The translations under genes were made by a program, and so were the position numbers. Shown here one piece after another: positions 43,085 through 52,073 of a stretch of 52,073 nucleotides of DNA. The notes beneath the pieces are model-generated. The model was not told where the DNA came from and searched no databases. It was given only the letters and a program-made list of their open reading frames with translations. The DNA is from Ralstonia sp. TCR112 (GTDB taxonomy: Bacteria > Pseudomonadota > Gammaproteobacteria > Burkholderiales > Burkholderiaceae). The stretch lies in contig NZ_VOSS01000100.1 in NCBI RefSeq assembly GCF_007997035.1, positions 1 through 52,073 of the forward strand, in the 5' to 3' direction. How positions within the stretch are numbered: the first letter of the stretch is position 1; the number at the start of each line of letters is the position of its first letter.

Positions 43085-43146
43085 ATTTGCTTGACAAGCG
43101 CAACATCGCATCCGATTATTTGCTCACAACACGGACAATTGCTCAA
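43085..43146 (+). promoter_or_regulatory. Three copies of an A(A/T)TTGCT motif, likely SorC operator sites
   Basis: ATTTGCTTGA at 43085, ATTTGCTCAC at 43118 and AATTGCTCAA at 43137 share one word, spaced 33 and 19 bases. They overlap the -35, the -10 and the start region of the promoter at 43091-43119, as repressor sites would. Confidence 0.45.
43091..43119 (+). promoter_or_regulatory. Sigma-70 promoter of the polyol operon
   Basis: A perfect TTGACA (43091-43096), a 17-base spacer and GATTAT (43114-43119). The start of transcription is expected near 43126, about 83 bases before the binding-protein gene. Confidence 0.65.
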
Positions 43147-43208
43147 ACCTCGAAGCAAGTCCAGGCGGTGCGCCCGCATCGCCACATTCCAAGAAAGGAG
43201 ACGACTGC

Positions 43209-44558
43209 ATGTTCCGCACGCTTCTGCGCGGGATGGCCCGCCCATCCCGGCTACTCAAGCTGACCGCCTTCGCTGCCCTCCCGGCCTTCACCGCCATTTC
43301 CGCGCACGCCGCGCCCACCACGCTCACCATCGCCACGATCAACAACCCAGACATGATCGTGCTGCAGAAACTGTCGAGCCAGTTCGAGCAGGCGCATCCC
43401 GATATCAAACTGCGCTGGGTCACGCTGGAAGAAGGCGTGCTGCGTCAGCGCGTGACCACCGACATCGCCACCGGCAGCGGCCAGTTCGACCTGATGACGA
43501 TCGGCGGCTACGAAGCGCCGCTGTGGGCCAAGAAGGGCTGGCTCACGCCGCTGGACATGCCCGCCAGCTACGACATGGCCGATCTGTTGCCGACGGTGCG
43601 CGATGGTCTGTCGCAGGGCGGCAAGCTCTTCGCCGTGCCCTTCTATGCCGAAAGCTCGATGACGTACTACCGGCGCGATCTGTTCAGCGCAGCGGGCCTG
43701 AAGATGCCCGAGCAACCGACGTATGACGACATCGCCAAGTTCGCCGCCAAGCTCCACGACCCGGCCAAAGGGGTGTACGGCATCTGCTTGCGCGGCCGTG
43801 CGGGCTGGGGCGAAAACATGGCGCTAGTGTCGACGATGGTCAACACGTTCGGCGGCCGCTGGTTCGACGAGAAATGGCAGCCGACCATCGATACGCCGCA
43901 GTGGAAACAGGCGGTCAACACATATGTCGACCTGCTGAAGAAATACGGCCCGCCCGGTGCAAGCAGCAACGGCTTCAACGAAAACCTCGTGCTGTTTTCG
44001 GGCGGCAAGTGCGGCATGTGGATCGACGCCACCGTCGCGGCCGGCATGGTCAGCAGCGCGAAGGATTCCAAGGTGGCCGACAAGGTGGGCTTTGCGAATG
44101 CGCCCGTCGCGAGCACACCGAAGGGCTCGCACTGGCTGTGGATCTGGGCGCTCGCGGTGCCGAAGTCGTCGAAATCGCCGGAGGCTGCCAAGACGTTCGC
44201 GGCCTGGGCGACATCGAAGGACTACATCCGCGCCGTGGCCAAGGCGCAGGGCTGGGGCGAGGTGCCGCCGGGCACGCGCGCATCGACGTATGACGACCCG
44301 GCCTACCAGAAAGCCGCGCCGTTCTCGGGCTTCGTGCGCCACGCCATCGAAACGGCCAACCCGAACGATCCGTCCGCACAGAAAGTGCCCTACACCGGCG
44401 TGCAGTTCGTGACGATTCCGGAGTTCCAGTCGCTGGGCACGGTGGTCGGCCAGGCAATCGCCGGCGCGCTCACGGGCAAGACGACCGTGGACGACGCGCT
44501 GCGTGTCTCGCAATCGCAGGCACAGCGTGCGATGCGCCAAGGCGGCTATCTGAAGTGA
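43209..44558 (+). CDS. mtlE: Polyol ABC transporter substrate-binding protein
   Basis: A 449-residue periplasmic solute-binding protein. The signal (LLKLTAFAALPAFTAISAHA) is followed by a family-1 sugar-binding fold (TLTIATINNPDMIVLQKLSSQFEQAHPDIKLRWVTLEEGVLRQRVTTDIATG). It captures mannitol, arabinitol or glucitol for the two permeases that follow; the exact polyol is inferred from the downstream dehydrogenase. The start at 43209 follows AAAGGAG. First gene of the operon. Confidence 0.92.
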   Translation: MFRTLLRGMARPSRLLKLTAFAALPAFTAISAHAAPTTLTIATINNPDMIVLQKLSSQFEQAHPDIKLRWVTLEEGVLRQRVTTDIATGSGQFDLMTIGGYEAPLWAKKGWLTPLDMPASYDMADLLPTVRDGLSQGGKLFAVPFYAESSMTYYRRDLFSAAGLKMPEQPTYDDIAKFAAKLHDPAKGVYGICLRGRAGWGENMALVSTMVNTFGGRWFDEKWQPTIDTPQWKQAVNTYVDLLKKYGPPGASSNGFNENLVLFSGGKCGMWIDATVAAGMVSSAKDSKVADKVGFANAPVASTPKGSHWLWIWALAVPKSSKSPEAAKTFAAWATSKDYIRAVAKAQGWGEVPPGTRASTYDDPAYQKAAPFSGFVRHAIETANPNDPSAQKVPYTGVQFVTIPEFQSLGTVVGQAIAGALTGKTTVDDALRVSQSQAQRAMRQGGYLK

Positions 44559-44586
44559 TGCAGCCGCGGCTGCGCCCGGAGGTGTC

Positions 44587-45540
44587 ATGGAACATGTATT
44601 GGAGTCGCGGGTGAACGGCATGGGCGGCACGCCGTCACCCGCCCAGCCCGTACAACCACAAAACGGCGCGCGGCGCTGGCTGCCGACGCTGCTGGTGTCG
44701 CCGTCGGTGCTGGTGCTGCTGTTGTGGATGACGGTGCCGCTGGCGATGACGCTGTATTTCTCCGTCAGCCGCTACAACCTGCTCAACCCCGATCAGACCG
44801 GCCTGGCGGGGCTCGACAACTACCGCTTCCTCATCGAAGACCCAGCCTTCTGGCCGGCCATCGGCAACACGCTGGTGCTGATCGGCTCGGTGCTGGTGAT
44901 CAGCGTCGTGGCCGGCACGCTGCTGGCGGTGCTGTTCGACCAGCCGTTTGCGGGGCGCGGCGTGGCACGCATCCTTGTCATCAGCCCGTTCTTTGTCATG
45001 CCGACGGTGGCCGCGCTCATCTGGAAGAACATGATGCTGCACCCCGTGTACGGCCTGGCCGCCTGGGTGGCGCGGCTGTTCGGGGCCGAGCCGGTGGACT
45101 GGCTGGCGACGCATCCGATGCTTTCCGTGATCATCATCGTGGCGTGGCAGTGGACGCCGTTTGCCTTCCTGATCCTGCTGACGGCGCTGCAATCGCTCGA
45201 CCCCGAGCAGAAGGAAGCCGCGCAGCTCGACGGCGCGAGCCCCGTGCGCATCTTCTGGCACATCGTCCTACCGCACCTGAAGCGCGCGATTGCCGTGGTG
45301 GTGATGATCGAAACCATCTTCCTGCTCTCGATCTTTGCCGAGATCCACACCACCACCGCGGGCGGCCCCGGCACAGCCACGACCAACCTCGCCTACTTCG
45401 TCTACAGCCTCGGCCTGCAGCAGTTCGACATCGGCATTGCGTCGGCCGGCGGCATCGTGGCCGTGGTGCTGGCAAACGTGGTGGCGTTCTTCCTCGTCCG
45501 CATGCTGGCCCGCAACCTGAAGGGAGTGCACGAGCAATGA
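44587..45540 (+). CDS. mtlF: Polyol ABC transporter permease 1
   Basis: A 317-residue inner-membrane permease with six core segments. It has the EAA loop contacting the ATPase (EQKEAAQLDGASPVRIFWHIVLPHLK, residues about 208-233). GGAGG precedes the ATG. The stop overlaps the next start (ATGA), so the two permeases are translated together. Confidence 0.93.
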   Translation: MEHVLESRVNGMGGTPSPAQPVQPQNGARRWLPTLLVSPSVLVLLLWMTVPLAMTLYFSVSRYNLLNPDQTGLAGLDNYRFLIEDPAFWPAIGNTLVLIGSVLVISVVAGTLLAVLFDQPFAGRGVARILVISPFFVMPTVAALIWKNMMLHPVYGLAAWVARLFGAEPVDWLATHPMLSVIIIVAWQWTPFAFLILLTALQSLDPEQKEAAQLDGASPVRIFWHIVLPHLKRAIAVVVMIETIFLLSIFAEIHTTTAGGPGTATTNLAYFVYSLGLQQFDIGIASAGGIVAVVLANVVAFFLVRMLARNLKGVHEQ

Positions 45541-46358
45541 GCACCCTCACCTCAACCTGGCGCACGCGGCTGGCCGGTGTGCTGGCGTGGGCGATTGCCC
45601 TGGCGCTGTTCTTCCCCATCGCCTGGGCGGCGGTGACCGCCTTCAAGACCGAGCAGGACGCCTATACGCCCACGCTCCTGTTCACGCCGACGCTCGACAG
45701 CTTCCGCGAGGTGCTGGAGCGCGCGCACTACCCGAGCTTCCTCGGCAACTCGCTGGCGGTATCGATCATCTCCACGTTGCTGGCCCTGGCGATTGCCATT
45801 CCGGCGGGCTATGCGATGGCGTTCTTCCCGAACAAGCGCACGCAGCAGGTGCTGCTGTGGATGCTGTCGACGAAGATGATGCCGGCCGTGGGCGTGCTGC
45901 TGCCGGTGTACCTGCTGGCAAAAACGGCGGGGCTGCTGGATTCCATCACCGCGCTCGTCATCGTCTACACGCTCGCCAACCTGCCGATTGCCGTGTGGAT
46001 GGTCTTCACCTACTGCAACGACGTGCCGCGCGAGATTCTGGAGGCCGCGCGCATGGACGGCGCCAACCTCTGGCAGGAACTCGTCTACGTGCTGCTGCCG
46101 ACGATGCTGCCGGGGCTCGCCTCTACCGCGCTGCTCCTGCTGATCCTGTCGTGGAACGAAGCCTTCTGGAGCCTGAACCTGACGAGCATCGATGCCGCGC
46201 CGCTCACCGTCTTCATCGCGTCGTACTCGAACCCCGAGGGGCTGTTCTGGGCGAAGCTGTCTGCGGCCTCGGTCCTGGCCATTGCGCCGATCCTCGTGCT
46301 GGGCTGGCTGGCACAACGGCAACTCGTGCGCGGCCTGACGTTCGGGGCCGTGAAATGA
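45537..46358 (+). CDS. mtlG: Polyol ABC transporter permease 2
   Basis: A 273-residue partner permease with six segments and the EAA loop REILEAARMDGANLWQELVYVLLPTM. The opening LFFPIAWAAVTAFKTEQDAY is typical of the MalG-like subunit. It overlaps both neighbours by four bases (ATGA), in a tightly coupled operon. Confidence 0.93.
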   Translation: MSTLTSTWRTRLAGVLAWAIALALFFPIAWAAVTAFKTEQDAYTPTLLFTPTLDSFREVLERAHYPSFLGNSLAVSIISTLLALAIAIPAGYAMAFFPNKRTQQVLLWMLSTKMMPAVGVLLPVYLLAKTAGLLDSITALVIVYTLANLPIAVWMVFTYCNDVPREILEAARMDGANLWQELVYVLLPTMLPGLASTALLLLILSWNEAFWSLNLTSIDAAPLTVFIASYSNPEGLFWAKLSAASVLAIAPILVLGWLAQRQLVRGLTFGAVK

Positions 46359-47071
46359 CGCCACATGCCAACGAATATGCCAACGCGCGCCCGCCCGCCT
46401 ACCTGATCTGCGATTGCGACGGCGTGCTGATCGACAGCGAATCGGTGGCGCTGCGCGCGCTGATCCGCACGCTCGGTCCGCACGTGCCGCATCTCTCATC
46501 CGCCGCGCTGGAAGAAGTGCTCGAGCCGCGCCTGGGCATGAACACGATGGCGCTGCTGACGGAGCTGCAGAGCAGCATAGGCTTTCATCTGTCCGACACG
46601 CAACTGGCCGGCGTGCTGGCCGATGTCGAACACGACTGCGCCACGCAATCGCAGCCCGTGCCCGGCATTGCCAACCTGCTTGCCACGCTGCCGCAGCCCA
46701 AGGCCGTCGCCAGCAACAGCAGCCGCCCGCGCATTGAAGCAAGCCTGCGCAGAGCAGGCCTGCTCGACGTATTTGGCCCCCACATCTATAGCGCCTACGA
46801 AACACCGCGGCCCAAGCCGGCACCGGATGTGTATCTCGCCGCCTGCGCGGGCCTGGGCGCCAGCCCCGCGCAATGCCTCGTCATTGAAGACAGCGACACC
46901 GGCGTGCGCGCCGCCCGAGCCGCCGGCCTGACCGTATTCGGCTTTGCCGGCGTGGCACATGTGCCGGCAGTTGCCACACAGCGCCTGCTCGCAGCGGGCG
47001 CGCGCCACGTATTTACCGACATGCGGGCACTGGCCGACGCGCTGACGTCGACCCTTGCCACGCCCGCCTGA
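46355..47071 (+). CDS. HAD-superfamily phosphatase/mutase within the polyol operon
   Basis: A 238-residue HAD enzyme of the beta-phosphoglucomutase/phosphatase branch. Motif I is CDCDGVLIDSE, motif II ASNSSRPRI, motif III lysine in RPKPAPD, motif IV VIEDSDTGVRAA. A likely role is dephosphorylating a sugar or polyol phosphate. This is odd in a pathway whose import and oxidation steps involve no phosphate before the kinases, so it may remove a toxic by-product. It overlaps the permease stop by four bases. Confidence 0.9.
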   Translation: MTPHANEYANARPPAYLICDCDGVLIDSESVALRALIRTLGPHVPHLSSAALEEVLEPRLGMNTMALLTELQSSIGFHLSDTQLAGVLADVEHDCATQSQPVPGIANLLATLPQPKAVASNSSRPRIEASLRRAGLLDVFGPHIYSAYETPRPKPAPDVYLAACAGLGASPAQCLVIEDSDTGVRAARAAGLTVFGFAGVAHVPAVATQRLLAAGARHVFTDMRALADALTSTLATPA

Positions 47072-47105
47072 TCCGCACACAGAACACGCCCAAGGAGACC
47101 TCGCC

Positions 47106-48215
<1,110 letters not shown>

Positions 48216-48246
48216 GTTTCACACCGCAACGTTGCACGCCCCGACC

Positions 48247-49665
48247 ATGCCTTCCCCCAACGCTTCTTCCACCTGGCTGCACCTGGGTGCCGGCTCTTTC
48301 CACCGCGCGCACCAGGCGTGGTATCTGCATCGCCTTCGCGAGACCGGCGACACATCGTGGCGCCTGGCGCTTGCCAATATCCGCGACGATGCCGGCACGC
48401 TGCTGCATGACCTCGCTGCCCAGCACGGCGCCTACACACTGGAGACGGTCGACACCGCCGGTCGTCGCCAATACACGCGCATCCAATCGATTGATGCGGT
48501 CGTGCCGTGGGATGCCGAACTTGCGGCACTGTGCGAGATCGGCGCGGCACCCGACACGCGCGTGATCTCGTTCACCGTGACGGAAGGCGGCTACTACCTC
48601 GACCAGCAGCACCAGCTCGACGCCACGCAGCCGGACATCGCGGCCGACCTGCGCGGCAGTGCCTGCACGCTCTACGGCGCACTGGCGCGCCTGCTGCGCC
48701 TGCGTTGGCAGCGCGGCGACGCTCCGCTCACGCTGCTCAATTGCGACAACCTGCGCCACAACGGCGAGCGCTTCCGAAGCGGCCTCCGCCAGTTCCTCAC
48801 GCTGCGGGGCGAGCCCGGCGACAGCGACCTCATCGCATGGCTGGACGCGCACGCCAGCACGCCCAACACGATGGTCGACCGCATCACGCCGCGCCCCACC
48901 GACGCCTTGCGCCAACGCGTGGCCGCACAAACCGGCTGGCCAGACCGCTGCCCCGTGATGGCCGAAACCTTTGCGCAATGGGTGGTAGAAGACGACTTCC
49001 GCGCCGGGCGGCCCGCGCTCGAACGCGTGGGCGTGGACTTCGTCGCCTCGGTGCTGCCGTACGAGGAAGCGAAGATCCGCGTGCTCAACGCCAGCCATAG
49101 CTGCATCGCGTGGGCCGGCACGCTCCTCGGGCTGCACACCATCGATGAAAGCGTGGCCGTGCCGTCCATCCACCGCATGGCGAGCGCCTATGTGACCGAC
49201 GATGTCATCCCGTGTCTCACGGCCAACCAGCCCTGCCCCATCGACCTGGCCGCCTACCGCGACACCGTGCTCGACCGTTTCGCCAATCCGCACATCCGTG
49301 ACACCAACCAGCGCGTGGCGGCAGACGGCTTTTCGAAGATTCCCGGCTTCATCACGCCCACGTTAGCGGAGTCCTTTGCGCGCGGGCATGTGCCCCTTGC
49401 CACGGCGATGCTGCCGGCGCTGTTCTTCGTCTTCCTGGAGCGCTGGCAAGCGGGCACGCTGCCGTATGCCTACCAGGATGGCCAGTTCGATCCGGTTGCC
49501 GCGCACGCCATGCTGGAGGCCGACGACCCGGTTGCCGTGTACTGCCGGAACACTGCCCTGTGGGGCAGCCTTGCGGGCACGGAAGCGCTCACGGCGCTCG
49601 TCCGCAACGCCGTCGCGCGTGTGCGGGCGTGGCTGGCAGTCGAACAAGCCGCCACTGCCGGCTAG
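48247..49665 (+). CDS. mtlD: Polyol dehydrogenase, mannitol 2-/D-arabinitol 4-dehydrogenase family
   Basis: A 472-residue long-chain NAD-dependent dehydrogenase. The nucleotide site is [18 protein letters not shown]. The catalytic signature K-x-R-x-L-N-x-x-H is seen in [17 protein letters not shown] (residues about 276-292). It would oxidise mannitol to fructose or arabinitol to xylulose; the xylulokinase and fructokinase that follow fit both. Ralstonia solanacearum DalD (D-arabinitol dehydrogenase) is a member of this group (established), so dalD is an equally apt name. Confidence 0.92.
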   Translation: MPSPNASSTWLHLGAGSFHRAHQAWYLHRLRETGDTSWRLALANIRDDAGTLLHDLAAQHGAYTLETVDTAGRRQYTRIQSIDAVVPWDAELAALCEIGAAPDTRVISFTVTEGGYYLDQQHQLDATQPDIAADLRGSACTLYGALARLLRLRWQRGDAPLTLLNCDNLRHNGERFRSGLRQFLTLRGEPGDSDLIAWLDAHASTPNTMVDRITPRPTDALRQRVAAQTGWPDRCPVMAETFAQWVVEDDFRAGRPALERVGVDFVASVLPYEEAKIRVLNASHSCIAWAGTLLGLHTIDESVAVPSIHRMASAYVTDDVIPCLTANQPCPIDLAAYRDTVLDRFANPHIRDTNQRVAADGFSKIPGFITPTLAESFARGHVPLATAMLPALFFVFLERWQAGTLPYAYQDGQFDPVAAHAMLEADDPVAVYCRNTALWGSLAGTEALTALVRNAVARVRAWLAVEQAATAG

Positions 49666-49733
49666 TCATCAGCAAACGCAACGGCGGATTCGCGCGACAA
49701 TCCACGGTTCAAGCAACCGGACCCGGCGGCCTC

Positions 49734-51232
49734 ATGTACCTCGGCATCGATCTCGGAACCTCGGGAGTCAAAGTGCTGTTGCTGGACGCGGCGGGCACCA
49801 TCGTCGGCACGGCTGGCGAGCCGCTCACCGTATCGCGGCCGCATCCGGGTTGGGCCGAGCAAGAGCCCGAAGACTGGTGGCAGGCCACCAGCGCCGCCAT
49901 CGGCAAACTGCGCGATGCGGCGCCCCAAGCCTTCGCCGCCACCCGCGCCATCGGCCTGTCGGGCCAGATGCACGGCGCGGTGCTGCTCGACGCGCGCAAC
50001 CGCGTGCTGCGTCCTGCCATGCTGTGGAATGACACGCGCAGCACCGCTGAATGCCTTGAACTCACCCGCCGCGTGCCCGACCTGCACGCCGTTGCCGGCA
50101 ACCTGGCGATGCCGGGTTTTACCGCGCCAAAGCTGCTGTGGAGCGCACGTCATGAACGCGACGTGTTCAACGCCATCGATTGCGTGCTGCTGCCCAAGGA
50201 CTACCTGCGCCTGCGCCTGACAGGTGAACGCGCGTCCGACCCGTCGGATGCGGGCGGCACGCTGTGGCTCGACGTGGCACGACGCACCTGGTCTGACGAA
50301 CTGCTCGCCGCGACGGGCCTGTCACGCAGCCAGATGCCGCGCCTGGTGGAAGGCAGCGCGCCCAGCGGCACCTTGCTGCCGAGGTGGCCGATGCATGGGG
50401 CCTGGCGCGCGGCGTCGTCGTCGCTGGCGGCGGTGGCGATGGCGCGGCCAGCGCCGTGGGCATCGGCGCGACCCAGCCGGGCGATGGCTTTCTGTCGCTC
50501 GGCACGTCGGGCGTGATCTTTGTCGTCAATGACCGCTTCCGCCCAAACCCAGCTCAAGCCGTGCACGCGTTCTGCCACGCGCTGCCGGGGCGCTGGCACC
50601 AGATGAGCGTGATGCTGTCCGCCGCGAGCTGCCTGCGTTGGTTCTGCCGGCTGACGAGCGTGCCGGAAGCCACGCTGCTGCCTGAAATTGCTGCGCTGGC
50701 TGAATCCGAACGCCAGTCAGCGCCGTTCTTCCTGCCCTACCTCAGCGGCGAGCGCACGCCGCACAACGATGCGTTTGCGCAAGGGCATTTTCACAACCTC
50801 ACGCATGCCAGCGACCGCGCCGCGCTCGGTTACGCCGTGCTCGAAGGCGTCGCCTTTGGCATGGCGGATGGGCTGGACGCCTTGCGCGCAGCCGGCACGC
50901 AGGTGGCCTCGCTCTCGTTTGTGGGCGGCGGCTCGCGCAGCCCGTTCTGGGCGCAATTGCTGGCTGACACGCTCAACACCGAACTGACGACCCATGTCGG
51001 CAGCGAAGCCGGCGGCGCGCTCGGTGCCGCGCGCCTGGGCTGGATGGCCGATGGCGGCATCGAAGCGGCCGTCTGCGCCAAGCCGCCCGTGCAAGCCACG
51101 TATCGGCCCGATGCCGCACGCCACGCGCGCCTTGCCGAACGGCTGTCGACATTCCGTGCGCTGTATCGGCGCGCTTCGCCGCTGCCAGTCGCGCCTTCTG
51201 CCCAAACTTCCGATCTCCCCTTGCCTGCATGA
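49734..51232 (+). pseudogene. xylB: Xylulokinase with a one-base frameshift
   Basis: An FGGY-family kinase. The N-terminal half MYLGIDLGTSGVKVLLLDAAG...GLSGQMHGAVLLD runs in frame from 49734 to about 50377. It then continues in another frame as EVADAWGLARGVVVAGGGGDGAASAVGIGATQPGDGFLSLGTSGV, with ATP-site GGGSRSPFWAQLLAD, to 51232. One missing G near 50377-50382 (CTGCCGAGG for CTGCCGGAGG) explains it; the repaired length is about 499 residues, normal for xylulokinase. It phosphorylates D-xylulose from the dehydrogenase before it. As read, the product would be truncated after the first domain. Confidence 0.88.
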
Positions 51233-52073
51233 CCGACGCCCTGCCCTTGCCCCGCCTCGTCGTCTTTGGCGAAGCGTTGACCGATTTCCTGCACCAAGGC
51301 AACGGCCAATGGCTCGCCCGGCCAGGCGGCGCATGCTGGAACGTGGCGCGCGTGGCGGCGCGCTTGGGCGTGCCCACGGGTTACGCGGGCGCCATCAGCA
51401 ACGACGTGTTCGGCGACGCGCTCTTCGCCGATTCCCAGGCCGCCGGGCTCGACCTGCGCTATCTGCAGCGCGTGGATCGCTCGCCCTTGCTGGCGATGGT
51501 CACGTCGACCCAGCCGCCGCACTATTTCTTCGTGGGCGATGACAGCGCCGACCTGCATTTCGATGCGCAAGCCCTGCCCGCCGGCTGGCAAACCGCCGTG
51601 GAGATCGCCCACTTCGGCTGCATCAGCCTGGCGCGCGAGCCGTTGGGCAGCCGCCTCGTGGCGCTGGCCGAAACGCTGGCCGCGCAAGGTACCCGCATCA
51701 CCTTCGACCCGAACTGGCGCACGGCGATGGACGCACCGCACTACGCGCCACTGCTGCTGCGCATGGCCGCCATCGCATCGGTCATCAAGGTGTCGGATGA
51801 AGACTTGCGCCACCTGTTTCCCGGCGATGCCGATCCGCTGACCACGCTGCGCGCCCTCGCGCCGCAAGCCGACATCCTGCTCACGCTCGGGGCGGAGGGC
51901 ATGGAATGGCTGGCAGCGGCGCACGGCGGGCAAGACGATGCGCGTATCGCGCAGCCGGCCTTTGCCGTGCCGGTGGCGGACACCGTCGGCTGCGGCGATG
52001 CCGCGATGGGCGCCTGGCTGGCGAGCCAGCTGCAGTCGCCCGAGGCGCCACCGCAGGCACATCTGCGCCAAGC
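51229..52073 (+). CDS. mtlZ: Fructokinase, PfkB family (cut by window end)
   Basis: Begins MTDALPLPRLVVFGEALTDFLHQG within an ATGA overlap with xylB and stays open to the last base. The PfkB features are present: GEALTDF, GGACWNVARVAARLG in the substrate region, and DTVGCGDAAMGAW near residue 245-257, matching the DTxGxGD catalytic signature. It would phosphorylate fructose formed from mannitol. About 281 residues are visible; the C-terminal 20-30 are outside the window. Confidence 0.9.
   Translation, partial: MTDALPLPRLVVFGEALTDFLHQGNGQWLARPGGACWNVARVAARLGVPTGYAGAISNDVFGDALFADSQAAGLDLRYLQRVDRSPLLAMVTSTQPPHYFFVGDDSADLHFDAQALPAGWQTAVEIAHFGCISLAREPLGSRLVALAETLAAQGTRITFDPNWRTAMDAPHYAPLLLRMAAIASVIKVSDEDLRHLFPGDADPLTTLRALAPQADILLTLGAEGMEWLAAAHGGQDDARIAQPAFAVPVADTVGCGDAAMGAWLASQLQSPEAPPQAHLRQ

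Overview
The window reads as the chromosome of a high-GC betaproteobacterium in Burkholderiaceae, most like Ralstonia. This rests on high-GC codon use, a sigma-54-driven narK-nirBD nitrate-assimilation operon, a GbsR-cyanide-insensitive-type bd oxidase operon, and a polyol ABC/dehydrogenase/kinase operon of the mtlEFGKDYZ kind (family knowledge; no search was run). There are no tRNA or rRNA genes, insertion sequences, CRISPR arrays or prophage genes.

Layout. 1-5.8 kb, minus strand: narK, nirB, nirD and a stand-alone flavoprotein, behind a -24/-12 promoter and a leader carrying two A1/G4 hexaloop hairpins and an overlapping terminator, which looks like an ANTAR (NasT/NasR) antitermination leader. 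6-8.4 kb: two small stress-type genes and a PAS chemoreceptor. 8.8-11.9 kb: gbsR-like regulator plus bd oxidase. 11.9-21.5 kb: mixed genes (NIPSNAP, LuxR-type regulator, large lipoprotein, M19 dipeptidase with an internal Tat signal, PGDYG protein, MpaB-like oxygenase, DHA2 drug exporter). 21.5-23.3 kb: frameshifted LysR gene divergent from azoR. 24-28.5 kb: a run of serine carboxypeptidase (S10), sedolisin (S53) and SxxK serine hydrolase. 28.5-34.4 kb: intergenic palindromes, a DUF1488-like gene, acyl-CoA synthetase, membrane protein, LysR/TauE pair.

34.4-39.2 kb, minus strand: DUF2946 protein, TonB receptor, His- and Cys-rich beta-propeller and a CxxC thioredoxin-like protein. They are tightly packed and look like an uncharacterised metal (perhaps copper) acquisition unit. 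Just beyond its end is a compact candidate small RNA with its own TATAAT box and terminator (about 34464-34577). 39.4-42 kb: frameshifted AAA ATPase, TraB/GumN protein, DUF1272 protein.

42-52 kb: a SorC-family regulator divergent from a polyol operon: binding protein, two permeases, HAD phosphatase, ATPase, mannitol/arabinitol dehydrogenase, xylulokinase (frameshifted) and fructokinase (cut by the window end). The polyol is imported unphosphorylated, oxidised to a ketose and phosphorylated.

Three otherwise good genes (LysR, ATPase, xylulokinase) each need one extra base to be intact, and a fourth (secreted protein at 18.7 kb) has a seven-C tract one base out of phase with a good start. Either recent gene decay or, more simply, uncorrected assembly indels would explain this.
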